Shown: in pieces, positions 43,289 to 51,609 of the stretch
Position numbering within the stretch: position 1 is the stretch's first letter
Layout of the letters: every line of letters begins with the position of its first letter
NCBI RefSeq assembly: GCF_023243045.1
Contig: NZ_JALKFX010000005.1
Coordinates: forward strand, 57,744-121,743
DNA from: Frankia sp. AgB32
GTDB lineage: Bacteria; Actinomycetota; Actinomycetes; Frankiales; Frankiaceae
Length of the DNA: 64,000 bases
Direction of reading: 5' to 3'
Translations under genes and position numbers: made by a program
The notes under the pieces: model-generated
What the model saw: the letters and a program-made list of their open reading frames with translations, nothing else
Databases searched by the model: none
What the model was told of the DNA's origin: nothing

Positions 43289-44041
43289 TCAGGCGGCGTC
43301 GTGAAAGATCAGGCCCAGGGTGCGCCGCTGACCCGAACGGACGGTGCTCACGCCGTGGCGAACCGCCGTCGCGGACCAGCCGCGGACGGACGGTACCGGT
43401 CTGTCGCGCGTGGTGAACAGCAGGGCGTGCCCGCGCGGCAGAGCCAGCGCGGTGCCGCGGGACTGGGCGCGGGCCCGCTGCTCGACGAGCAGGAACTCAC
43501 CGCCGGCGTAGTCCGACCCGGGGGCATCAAGACCGATCACCACCTGCAGGGGGAAGACCAGATCGCCGTAGAGGTCCTGGTGCAGCGCGTTCCAGTCACC
43601 CGCCTGGTAGCTGAGCATCAGCGGGGTGGGTTTTCGCTGGCCGGCACGGTGGCAGGTGGCCAACCAGTCGTCGAGGGTGTCAGGCCAGGGGGCTGCGCGG
43701 CCCAGGCGGGCCGCCCAGCGCAGCGCCACGGGTCGCAGCAGCTCGTAGAAGGCCGCCCGCAACTCCCGCACGGGCGCCGGCAGCGGATGGTCGAAGTAGC
43801 GGTACTCCCCGGAGCCGAGCCGGTGGCGGGCCATGTCGACCGTGGCACGGAAGCGGGCCGGCTGCGCGAGCAGGCGCACCAGCTGCTGGCAGTCCGCGTC
43901 GGCGAGCACTGGCCCGGTCAGGGCATAACCGGCCTCGTCCAGCTCCACCCGGACCGCCTCCGCGGCCGCGGGTGACCATGTCGCCAGGGCATCCGACCAT
44001 TCCCGCCGGGCTTCGTCTGCCCCGGACGAACCAGGGCTCAC
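43289..44041 (-). CDS. 2OG-Fe(II) oxygenase, alkylation-repair associated
   Basis: A 250-residue non-heme iron dioxygenase. The iron-binding H154-Q-D156 is in ALHQDLYGDLVFPLQV, the distal His in RHGVSTV and the 2-oxoglutarate Arg in SGQRRTLGLIFHDAA. Its GTG start overlaps the ogt stop (GTGA). This family often sits next to ada/alkA genes, so a role in oxidative dealkylation or coping with alkylation damage is plausible; it is distinct from AlkB in sequence around the HxD. Its substrate is not known from sequence. Confidence 0.85.
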   Translation of the reverse strand: MSPGSSGADEARREWSDALATWSPAAAEAVRVELDEAGYALTGPVLADADCQQLVRLLAQPARFRATVDMARHRLGSGEYRYFDHPLPAPVRELRAAFYELLRPVALRWAARLGRAAPWPDTLDDWLATCHRAGQRKPTPLMLSYQAGDWNALHQDLYGDLVFPLQVVIGLDAPGSDYAGGEFLLVEQRARAQSRGTALALPRGHALLFTTRDRPVPSVRGWSATAVRHGVSTVRSGQRRTLGLIFHDAA

Positions 44042-44583
44042 AGCCTGACCGCCCGAGCCCGGGCCGCCGCGAACTCCACGGCGGGCGGGAGCGTTCCTTC
44101 GAGGCGCAGCAGGAACTCCTTGCGGTCGAGCCCGGCCGCGTAGCCGCGCAGGGCCCCGTCGGCGCCGATCACCCGGTGACATGGCCTGAGCAGAAGCAGC
44201 GGGTTCGCGCCGACCGCCGTGCCGACCGCGCGGGCATCCGCCCGGCCGGCGCCGATCCGGGCGGCGAGCTGGCCGTAGCTGATCGTCGTGCCGTACGGGA
44301 TCGTCTCCATCGCGCGCCATACCCGCTCCTGGAAGACCGAACCGCGGGTGCGCAGGGTGAGGTCGAAGTCGCGCAGTTCGCCGTCGAAGTACGCGCCGAG
44401 CTGGCGGACGACGTCGACGAACGGTTCGCGCGCCGGCCGCCAGCCGGGTCCGGGAGTCACCGCACCGCGCTGGCGGGTCATGCTCAGCGCCGTCAGCGCC
44501 GGGCCGGCGTCGGCCTCCTCGGGCTCGGTGCCCACCACCAGCAGCTCCCCGATCGGGCTGGACACCGTCGTGTGGAGCATCAC
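44038..44583 (-). CDS. ogt: Methylated-DNA-protein cysteine methyltransferase
   Basis: Repairs O6-alkylguanine by transferring the alkyl group to its own cysteine (suicide enzyme). The 181-residue protein has the active-site PCHRV with C135 (LRPCHRVIG), preceded by IPYGTTISYGQLAARIG and followed by GYAAGLDRKEFLLRLEG. It is the middle gene of the repair operon, overlapping the Ada-AlkA stop and the oxygenase start. GTG 44583 or ATG 44580 can serve as start. Confidence 0.95.
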   Translation of the reverse strand: MMLHTTVSSPIGELLVVGTEPEEADAGPALTALSMTRQRGAVTPGPGWRPAREPFVDVVRQLGAYFDGELRDFDLTLRTRGSVFQERVWRAMETIPYGTTISYGQLAARIGAGRADARAVGTAVGANPLLLLRPCHRVIGADGALRGYAAGLDRKEFLLRLEGTLPPAVEFAAARARAVRL

Positions 44584-46115
44584 CGATCAATCCTCTCTTC
44601 TGGTCCGGTGGGACTGGTCATGGCCGGCGAGTCGGGGGGCGCGGCGGCCGCGGCCCACAGCTGGTGGGTCGCGTAGCTGCGCCACGGTGACCAGCGGGCG
44701 GACTGCCGCAGGTCGAGGCCGTGCCGGCGGGCCGCGGAACGCAACGCGGCGTCGCCCGTGGGCAGGACGTCCGGATCGCCGAGTGCGCGCATCCGGATGT
44801 AGGCGGAGGTCCACGGACCGACGCCCCGCACGCGCAGCAGTGCCGCTTCGGCCGCGTCGCGGTCGACGCCGACGTCGAGCACGACGCTGCCCTCGGCAAG
44901 CGCCCGGGCGAGTGCCCGCACCGTCTCCCGCCTCGCCGAGGGCATCCCCAACTCACCCAGATCCGCGTCGGCCAGCGCGTCGACGCGAGGAAACAGCCTG
45001 GTCAGGCCACCGCTGGGCGTCGGCAACGGCTCGCCGTGGGCCGCCACCAGCGCCGTGCCGAGCCGTCGGGCGGCCCGCAGGGAGACCTGCTGGCCGAGCA
45101 CCGCCCGCACGGCGATCTCGTGCGGATCGACGGCCCCCGGCGTGCGCAGTCCCGGCCGCCCCGTCACCAGGTCGCCCAGCGTCGGCTCGCTGGCCAGCCG
45201 GTCGGAGACGGCCAGCGGGTCGGCGTCGAGATCGAGCAGGCAGCGCACTCTCGCGACCGCCACGCCAAGATCACGCATGTCGCTCAGCACCAGCCGGCAG
45301 GCCAGGGAGCCCTCGCCGTCGGCGACCGAGCTCTCGGCAACCTCCGCGATGCCGTGGCCGCGGGGCAGGCGCAGTGTCCGGCGATACACGCGGTCCCCGG
45401 ATGGCCCGATCATCTCCTCGACTCCGGCCAGCGCGCGTCGGCCGAGGAAGTCGAGCAGGGCGGCGATCTCGAACGGCGGCCGATAGCCCAGCCGCAGCAT
45501 CAGCCCCGCCTGTTCGCACCCCTCGGTCCGGCCCGATCGCGCCAGCGCCGGCCTGGCCCGTCGAGAGCCGCGCAGCTCCCCGGGAGTGGCCGCGTAGACC
45601 GCTCGGATGGTGTCGTTGAACTGGCGCACACTCGCGAACCCCGCGGCGAAGGCCACATCCGTGGCCGGCAGATCCGATGTCGCCAGCAGTGTCCGCGCGG
45701 CGTGGGCCCGCCGAACGCGGGCCAGCGCCCGCGGACCGGCGCCCACCTCGGCCGTGAGCTGGCGGGTGAGCTGGCGCGGGCTGTAGCCCAGCCGGGCGGC
45801 GAGCCCGCCGACGCCCTCCCGGTCGACCACGCCGTCGCTGATGAGGCGCATCGCCCGGCCGACCACGTCGGCGCGGACGTTCCAGTCCGCGCAGCCGGGT
45901 ACCGCGTCGGGCCGGCATCGCCGGCAGGCACGGAAGCCCTCTCCGTTCGCGGCGGCGGCGGTGGCGAAGAAGCGGATGTTCTCCCGTTTCGGCCGCACCG
46001 CCGGGCAGCTCGGCCGGCAGTAGATCCTGGTGGTGGTCACGGCGAAGAAGAACGCGCCGTCGAACCGTGCGTCCCGGCTCGCCACGGCGTCGAACCGCCC
46101 CTGCTCCGTCGTCAT
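44580..46115 (-). CDS. Ada-type methyl sensor fused to AlkA DNA glycosylase
   Basis: A 511-residue repair and regulatory fusion. Residues 20-75 form the Ada N-terminal zinc domain with C33, C37, C65 and C68 (YCRPSCPA, RACRRCRP); C33 should accept methyl from phosphotriesters. Residues 80-185 form an AraC-like helix-turn-helix. The rest is AlkA: GYRPPFEIAALLDFLGRRAL, EIAVRAVLGQQVSL, and the helix-hairpin-helix VRGVGPWTSAYI with PTGD. It should sense alkylation, activate the operon and excise 3-methyladenine. ATG 46115 is chosen; an upstream frame lacks family similarity. Confidence 0.94.
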   Translation of the reverse strand: MTTEQGRFDAVASRDARFDGAFFFAVTTTRIYCRPSCPAVRPKRENIRFFATAAAANGEGFRACRRCRPDAVPGCADWNVRADVVGRAMRLISDGVVDREGVGGLAARLGYSPRQLTRQLTAEVGAGPRALARVRRAHAARTLLATSDLPATDVAFAAGFASVRQFNDTIRAVYAATPGELRGSRRARPALARSGRTEGCEQAGLMLRLGYRPPFEIAALLDFLGRRALAGVEEMIGPSGDRVYRRTLRLPRGHGIAEVAESSVADGEGSLACRLVLSDMRDLGVAVARVRCLLDLDADPLAVSDRLASEPTLGDLVTGRPGLRTPGAVDPHEIAVRAVLGQQVSLRAARRLGTALVAAHGEPLPTPSGGLTRLFPRVDALADADLGELGMPSARRETVRALARALAEGSVVLDVGVDRDAAEAALLRVRGVGPWTSAYIRMRALGDPDVLPTGDAALRSAARRHGLDLRQSARWSPWRSYATHQLWAAAAAPPDSPAMTSPTGPEERIDR

Positions 46116-46262
46116 GGCCCCAGCTTCGACGCTGCCCACGACAGATGCTGGCGGGAATCGGACATCGATGCCGCCAGCGGCGCGGGCGCGTGTGGCCCCG
46201 GGCGCGCCCCGCGCCACCGCCCGTTCGGAGGATCAGCCGCTCTGGCTGCGCGCGTCGCGGGG

Positions 46263-46955
46263 TCAGGTGAGGGGACGGCGCAGCACGACGAAGTAGAGGT
46301 CGGTTCGCATCGGTTCCCCGAGCCGGGTGTCGTCGTAGGGGAACGGACGGGTCTCCCCGGTTCGCCGGTAGCCCCGGCGGAGGTACCAGTCGATCAGCTC
46401 GGCCCGCTGGGCGATCACCACCATCTCCATCCAGCCGGCCGACCAGGCTCCCCGCGCATGCTGTTCGGCCAGCGCCAGCAGTGCACCGCCGACGCCCGCC
46501 CCCTGCTGGGTGGGGCTGACGGCGAACAGGCCGAAGTAGGCACCGACCGCGGTCGGTGCCGCCGCATCCGGATCGACCAGGTCCGCGCTGCCTGCCGGGC
46601 CCTCCGTTCGGGCCAGATCGTGGCGGGTGGATGGCTGTTCCTTCGGCGGCGACTCGATCCGACGCGACTCGATCCGACGCGCCTCGATCCGACGCCGCAC
46701 CTGGCAGCAGCCCACCAGAGCGGCGGACGGATCCTCGGCGAGCAGGATGTCTCTGTCGGAGCTGGCCAGCGCCGCGCTCACCTCGCACACGTCCGTGCGC
46801 TGGCCGGCGACAAGATCCGCCTCGGTGGTCCATCCCGCCCGGCTGGGCTCCCCCCGGTAGGCCGACTGCACGAGCGTCACGATCGCCTCCGCGTCGGCGT
46901 CCGTCGCGACGCGAAACGTCAGATTGCCCGGCGGAGGCGGCGGAACCAGTCGCAT
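46263..46955 (-). CDS. GNAT-family acetyltransferase
   Basis: A 230-residue acetyltransferase. The acetyl-CoA site is AYFGLFAVSPTQQGAGVGGA, LLALAEQHA, followed by YLRRGYRRTGETRPFP. A hydrophilic insert (about residues 90-125) includes RRIEARRIESRRIES, encoded by three 15-bp repeats. ATG 46955 has GGGGGA upstream. It lies between the repair operon and a sirtuin gene on the same strand; an acetyltransferase and a deacetylase side by side may be functionally paired, which is inference. Confidence 0.85.
   Translation of the reverse strand: MRLVPPPPPGNLTFRVATDADAEAIVTLVQSAYRGEPSRAGWTTEADLVAGQRTDVCEVSAALASSDRDILLAEDPSAALVGCCQVRRRIEARRIESRRIESPPKEQPSTRHDLARTEGPAGSADLVDPDAAAPTAVGAYFGLFAVSPTQQGAGVGGALLALAEQHARGAWSAGWMEMVVIAQRAELIDWYLRRGYRRTGETRPFPYDDTRLGEPMRTDLYFVVLRRPLT
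46650..46694. repeat. 15-bp tandem repeat (three copies) in GNAT gene
   Basis: CGACTCGATCCGACG occurs twice exactly and a third time with one change (CGCCTCGATCCGACG). It encodes RRIES-type pentapeptides in the insert of the acetyltransferase. Confidence 0.9.
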
Positions 46956-46972
46956 TCCCCCATCCTGGCTCC

Positions 46973-47932
46973 TCAGCCGGGACGTTCCCCCGGGGGGGCC
47001 GGTTGCGCCGCGACCGGCGCCGGCCCGGTGAGCGCCGCCGCGCCTCCGGTTGTCGCCGTCGCGGCGCCGGTCATCGCCTCGGCGAGGCGGGGCAGCACCG
47101 AGCCGAGCGGTGCGTCGATGCGCAGGCTCGCCCGACTGTCGCCACGGGTCTGGCCCTGGTTGACGATGCCGACCGGAATGCCTAGCTCAGCCGCCCGCAG
47201 AACAAAGCGATACCCGGACATCACTGTCAGCGATGACCCCAGTATCAGCAGCAGCCGGGCGTTCTCCACCAGGTCAAACGCCTGCGCGACGCGCGGACGG
47301 GGCACGGTGGCGCCGAAGAACACCACGTCGGGCTCCAGCCGGTTACCGCCACAGTCGCCGCAGCCCACCATGACGAAACCAGCGACCGTCTCCTCCGACA
47401 GGGTCACGTCACCATCCGGATTGGCGGGTGCGCCGGCGACGTGGAAGTGGGGATTCGCCACGCGCAGCCGGGCATCGAGATCGTGCCGCGGGCTCACCTG
47501 GCCGCAGTCGGGGCACAGCACCCGGGCGAGATTCCCGTGCAGATCGATCACGTGTCGTGCGCCGGCGCGCTGGTGCAGGCCGTCCACGTTCTGGGTGACG
47601 ACGCCGGTGAGCAACGCCGCCTGCTCCAGTTGGGCCACTGCTCGATGGCTCGCGTTCGGCTCGGCGCGGGCGATCTGTCGCCAGCCGGCGTGGCTGCGGG
47701 CCCAGTAGCGATGCCGGGCACCCGGCTTACCGGTGAATTCCTGATAGGTCATCGGGGTGTGCCGCCGCAGTGCCCCGTTCGGCCCCCGATAGTCCGGGAT
47801 CCCCGAGTCGGTGGAGATCCCCGCGCCACTCACCACCGCGACACCGCCCGCGGCGACCAGGGCGCACAACTCTCCAAAGGACGTGTCACCGTCGATCCGC
47901 GCCACCGTCACATCCCTATGCTGCCCGAACAT
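46973..47932 (-). CDS. Sirtuin (NAD-dependent protein deacylase)
   Basis: Removes acyl groups from lysines using NAD+. The 319-residue protein has VVSGAGISTDSGIPDYRG (about 34-51), TQNVDGLHQRAG with the catalytic HGN (VIDLHGNL), the zinc Cys pairs (CPDC and CGDC) and PDVVFFGATVP with ILGSSLTVMSGY. ATG 47932 is used; a GTG eight codons later with AGGGA before it is an alternative. The C-terminal 35 residues are Ala/Pro-rich. The adjacent GNAT gene could provide the opposing activity. Confidence 0.92.
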   Translation of the reverse strand: MFGQHRDVTVARIDGDTSFGELCALVAAGGVAVVSGAGISTDSGIPDYRGPNGALRRHTPMTYQEFTGKPGARHRYWARSHAGWRQIARAEPNASHRAVAQLEQAALLTGVVTQNVDGLHQRAGARHVIDLHGNLARVLCPDCGQVSPRHDLDARLRVANPHFHVAGAPANPDGDVTLSEETVAGFVMVGCGDCGGNRLEPDVVFFGATVPRPRVAQAFDLVENARLLLILGSSLTVMSGYRFVLRAAELGIPVGIVNQGQTRGDSRASLRIDAPLGSVLPRLAEAMTGAATATTGGAAALTGPAPVAAQPAPPGERPG

Positions 47933-48065
47933 GTGCCGCCCGAACGGAGGGCACTCCAGGCGGGCCCGATGCGGCGATGGCGCACCACCCGTCCCGACTG
48001 GTGACCTCTCGGCCCCGGTCGTAACGTTGGCCCCAACAGCCTCTCTCCAGAGGGGATGCGCGCCG

Positions 48066-48425
48066 ATGAACACGCACCTCGAACAGCATGACGGGCCGCG
48101 ACGGGCCTGTCCGGTCGACGACGGGGACGCGGCGAACACCCAGCGGCTTGGCACCTGGGAGGCCGCGGTGGCGGCCGGCAGCCCCGGACCGCAGGCGCCT
48201 CTGTGCGACGCGGCAGGGCGGGTGACCCGGCGGCAGGACGTGGTCGAGGCGGAGGTCGTCCGCTGCCTGCCGGGCGGGCTGGCGCTGGTACGAACCTCCG
48301 CCGGCACCGAGGAGGTCGGTCTCGCCTTCGTCGCCGCACGGCCCGGTGAGGAGATCCTGATCCATGCCGGGGAGGCGATCGGCCGGATCGGGGCTGGTGC
48401 TGTCCGAACGGGCCACGTCGAGTGA
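48066..48425 (+). CDS. HypC/HupF-like small protein
   Basis: A 119-residue protein. Its second half, EAEVVRCLPGGLALVRTSAG, EEVGLAFVAA and GEEILIHAGEAIGRI, follows the OB-like fold of HypC hydrogenase chaperones (V-HAG-AI near the end). HypC needs a Cys at position 2, but this protein starts MNTHLEQ and instead has an internal LCDAAG segment. It may therefore be a HypC relative with another role. ATG 48066 has AGAGGGG upstream. No hydrogenase genes are in the window. Confidence 0.65.
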   Translation: MNTHLEQHDGPRRACPVDDGDAANTQRLGTWEAAVAAGSPGPQAPLCDAAGRVTRRQDVVEAEVVRCLPGGLALVRTSAGTEEVGLAFVAARPGEEILIHAGEAIGRIGAGAVRTGHVE

Positions 48426-48443
48426 GGAACACCGCCCGAGTGG

Positions 48444-48484
48444 ACCCCGGCAGTCCCGCTCCGAGCTGCTTCGGGGTTCTTTTC
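48444..48484 (+). terminator. Intrinsic terminator after the HypC-like gene
   Basis: ACCCCGGCAG (48444-48453) can pair with CTGcttCGGGGT (48466-48477), followed by TCTTTTCC. It is one of few hairpins here with a T-run, 18 bp after the stop. Confidence 0.7.
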
Positions 48485-48654
48485 CAGAGCCGTGGTGCCC
48501 ACCTGCGTGGGGCCCGACAGCACGCCCGGCCCCTCCACACGGGCAAACCCGACACCAACCCACCTAGAACGACCAACCAGAAGCACGTACGGACCACCGG
48601 GCGCCGATCGGAGAGAGACGCCGACCCGGCAGGCCGATACGGAGGATGAAGCCG

Positions 48655-49653
48655 ATGAGGACGGTGGACACGCAGCCCGATCGGGCGGTGGAGATCGCCG
48701 ACGAGGCGATCTACCGAGGCGCCGCGCGGCCCGGGACACCAGGCGGGGCAGGCTCCGTGGCCGGGGTGCTCACCCCGCCGGCCTACGCAGTAGGCCATCC
48801 CGGGGATCGGGCATACGCGCGCGCGGAATGTCTGGTGGACGCCGATCCCGACGCGACGCTGCGGGTGCGGGTGCGCTGGCTGCAGATCGCGACCGGTCAG
48901 TCCCGTGGCTCTCGCCCGGCCGCGTCGGACGGCGGGCCTGGTCGGGGCACCACGACCGCTGTCCTCGACGCCGAACGCACGGAGTTCGTTCCCCGGGAGG
49001 TCGCCGGGGACATGCTGCTCAGCGACCTGCTCGTGGCCCGGCACGCGCAGCCTCCGACGATCAGGGGCGGATGGTCGCGGGGTTGGCTGCCCCACCTCAG
49101 CGCCGCCCGACCGGACCCGTGGGAGTCAGGTCGCGTCGATGCGGGCCGGCGCCCCGTCGGCACGATGCGGCTCAGCGCACCGGCCGGCCGGCGGGTGCGG
49201 ATGATCGACCGGGCGGACACGACACCGGCGGGAGTCGCCTGGGACACCTGGTCCGCCCAGGGCGAGCTGCGGCTCAGCGCCGGGCTGACAGCCGCCGGTC
49301 GCCGACTCATCCGGCTGCGCGCGGAACTCGTGAACACCTCCGGCTGGCAACCCCGCATGGACGAGACTCTCCAGGGGTTTCGGCTCGGCCGGGACGGCGA
49401 CGGACCGCGCGAACGGGCCATGCGCCATGCCCTGGTGGGTGCGCATGTCATCGTCTCCACGGACCAGGGCGCCTTCGTCTCGGTGACCGACCCGCCCGAG
49501 TGGGCCATGCAGACGGCGCGCGAATGCCGCAACGACGGCCTGTGGCCGGTCGTGATCGACACGGCCGGTGGGCGGTCCGCGGTGCTGTTCTGCCCGGTCA
49601 GACTGGCCGACGACCCCGGTCCGGCGGTCGTCCGCCCGTCCGCCGGCGCGTGA
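48655..49653 (+). CDS. Conserved hypothetical protein
   Basis: A 332-residue protein with no domain I recognise. It is mixed alpha/beta in appearance, has no signal peptide or membrane helix, and includes AECLVDADPDATLRVRVRWL and WDTWSAQGELRLSAGLTAAG segments, ending in WPVVIDTAGGRSAVLFCPVR. ATG 48655 is preferred over ATG 48646 because GGAGG lies 9 bases upstream of it and only one base before the earlier one. It follows the HypC-like gene after a terminator and precedes the convergent BrkB-family gene. Confidence 0.7.
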   Translation: MRTVDTQPDRAVEIADEAIYRGAARPGTPGGAGSVAGVLTPPAYAVGHPGDRAYARAECLVDADPDATLRVRVRWLQIATGQSRGSRPAASDGGPGRGTTTAVLDAERTEFVPREVAGDMLLSDLLVARHAQPPTIRGGWSRGWLPHLSAARPDPWESGRVDAGRRPVGTMRLSAPAGRRVRMIDRADTTPAGVAWDTWSAQGELRLSAGLTAAGRRLIRLRAELVNTSGWQPRMDETLQGFRLGRDGDGPRERAMRHALVGAHVIVSTDQGAFVSVTDPPEWAMQTARECRNDGLWPVVIDTAGGRSAVLFCPVRLADDPGPAVVRPSAGA

Positions 49654-49694
49654 GCCGCACCCGGGACGTACGAGGAGGCGGTGGTGGACGGCGG

Positions 49695-51053
49695 TCAGCC
49701 GTCCGCCCCGCTCTGTTCGGGGGACGTGACGTTGCGGGACGGGTCGCACGGGGTTCCGGCGTCACCGGACAACACGTGGTCGCACCGTGGATCGGCGGTG
49801 GAGGTGCCCACGGGCTCGTCCGCGCCGGGCTTCTTCTCGCCGGCAGGCGCCGGTGCCATCGGTGGGACCTTCGCCGGTCGGTCTGACACCGGCGGAACCC
49901 CGCGGGTCGGGGCCATGTCGGACGGGGCTATGTCGGACAAGGCCATGTCGGACGGAGTCACAGCGGGCGGGGACTGCTCCGATGGCTGGGGGGTGGCCGA
50001 TGCACCGACTGGCTGCCCATCCCCCTGGGCTGCCCGCGGGCGGTGCCTGTCGGGTGTGTCGGTGAAGGTGACATCCACTCGCTGGAAGCTCTTGAACTGC
50101 TCCGCCTGGGCGTAGGACGTGTAGGCCCGTCGGTCGGAGTCGGTGAGCTCGACAGCGTCGAGGAACGGTGTCAACAACGCCCGCGGATAGAGCCGGCCCA
50201 CCCGCACGGCGTTGACCTCCATCCCGGTGACGACGAGGACCGCGAGGAAGTAGAGCCAGGTGATCAGACCGAGTACCAGCCCGAACAGCCCATACACCTG
50301 GGTGGAGCCCTTGAGCTGGTGCGCGATGTAATAGCCGCCGAGCGTCTGCACGAGCTGCCAGCCCACGGCGGTGAACACGGCACCGGGCAGGATCTCCATG
50401 ACCCGGATGGACCGGACGGTGAGGACCTTGAAGGCGACCAGGATCAACCCGGCGTTGCCCGCCACGGAGATCGCGACCGCGAGGACCTGGAACCCGGCGG
50501 CGAGCCGGCCGAAGGCCGAGGCGCCGGTTGTCACGGTCGACAATATCGTGGTCATGGCGACACCGAGGCCGAGCAGACCGATGAGGCTGAGGCTGCGCAC
50601 CCGGGCGAAGAACGGGTTGGGACGTGATCGCCGTGGCACCGCCCACACGGTGTCCAGTGCGTTGCCGATCGCCCGGGCGACGCCGAGACTGCCGTAGACC
50701 GCGCCGAGGACGCCGATGGCGACCGCGACGCCGCTGCCCTTGAGCGCCTGCACGTCGTCCCGCAGCTGATCACCGATGATCGGGAACTGGCCCAGGGCGG
50801 AGCTGACGACCTGCTCCTGCAGGTGTTGGTGGCCATGCAGAACGAATCCAAGTCCGGTCGTCAGCAGCAGCAACAACGGGAACAGCGACAGGAACGAGTA
50901 GAAGGTGATGAGCGCAGCGAGGTAGCCGCCCTGGTCGTCAGCGAACTTGTACAGGACGGCGACCACGAAGCCAAGGCCACGGTGTCGTCGCTGAGCGCGG
51001 TCCAAGCGGCCACCAAGTGCCATCCCGCGTCTCCCCCACCCGTCCGTCGTCAT
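49695..51053 (-). CDS. YihY/BrkB-family inner membrane protein
   Basis: A 452-residue protein. The first ~310 residues hold about six membrane helices, with the YihY landmarks GGYLAALITFYSFLSLFPLL (42-61), WQLVQTLGGYYIAHQLKGST and VYGLFGLVLGLITWLYFLAV. The remaining ~140 residues are a hydrophilic Pro/Ser/Asp-rich tail, longer than usual, with SDMALSDIAPSDMA repeats from a 15-bp DNA repeat. ATG 51053 has GGGGGAG upstream. The family function is not settled (formerly called RNase BN). Convergent with the hypothetical gene. Confidence 0.88.
   Translation of the reverse strand: MTTDGWGRRGMALGGRLDRAQRRHRGLGFVVAVLYKFADDQGGYLAALITFYSFLSLFPLLLLLTTGLGFVLHGHQHLQEQVVSSALGQFPIIGDQLRDDVQALKGSGVAVAIGVLGAVYGSLGVARAIGNALDTVWAVPRRSRPNPFFARVRSLSLIGLLGLGVAMTTILSTVTTGASAFGRLAAGFQVLAVAISVAGNAGLILVAFKVLTVRSIRVMEILPGAVFTAVGWQLVQTLGGYYIAHQLKGSTQVYGLFGLVLGLITWLYFLAVLVVTGMEVNAVRVGRLYPRALLTPFLDAVELTDSDRRAYTSYAQAEQFKSFQRVDVTFTDTPDRHRPRAAQGDGQPVGASATPQPSEQSPPAVTPSDMALSDIAPSDMAPTRGVPPVSDRPAKVPPMAPAPAGEKKPGADEPVGTSTADPRCDHVLSGDAGTPCDPSRNVTSPEQSGADG
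49911..49955. repeat. 15-bp tandem repeat (three copies) in BrkB-family gene
   Basis: GGCCATGTCGGACGG, GGCTATGTCGGACAA and GGCCATGTCGGACGG follow each other, encoding SDMA/SDIA peptides in the cytoplasmic tail. In frame, so repeat number is tolerated. Confidence 0.85.
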
Positions 51054-51609
51054 GACGATCTCCCCCGCTTGGTCTGGTCATACACCCACTGACCAGGCCG
51101 TCATGGCCCCCGCCGCGGTAGGGCACGGCCATCTCGCCGACCGCCCGACCGGGGGGTGAGGGTTTGTCTTCGGTGGCCCGAGCGTGCCAGTCGCCCCGCG
51201 TGGGCAGGCCGGCGACGCCGGGATGGACATCGACGCCTGCTCATCATCGCGTTGACGGATCGGCTCCCTGCCCCTTGGCTGGAGCCGCGACCCTCAGCAT
51301 CAGATTGATCACATTATGACGTGGAAAGAGCTGTCCCGGCCTATCAACTGACCCGATCTGACCATCCCCCACCGCTCACACCGCTGGGACGCGCCCCGTT
51401 CCGGCCCCGGCATCACGCCAGCCGGTTGGGCGATCGCGCGGGCCTGGACGCCAGCGCCAGGCGAACAGGTCCGATCAGGGGACGCCGGAATCTCACTACC
51501 AGCAGTCCGTCGGCACGGTCGCGGCCGCGCGGGGTCGCAGCCGGCACGGGCGGACATTGGTCGTGGTCCGGCAGCCGGCCGCCGTGCCGGCAGTCCTGGG
51601 CAGATCGGA
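51054..51609. other. Intergenic region, no gene called
   Basis: This 556-bp gap separates the BrkB-family gene start from the NADH dehydrogenase stop, both on the minus strand. An AT-richer patch around 51300-51325 (TTGATCACATTATGACG) may hold a promoter. Small frames on both strands show no family pattern. Confidence 0.45.

Noticed and set aside
51309..51557. Small minus-strand gene before ndh
   Set aside because: Low-complexity Arg/Pro/Ser frame, no ribosome site and no recognisable domain.
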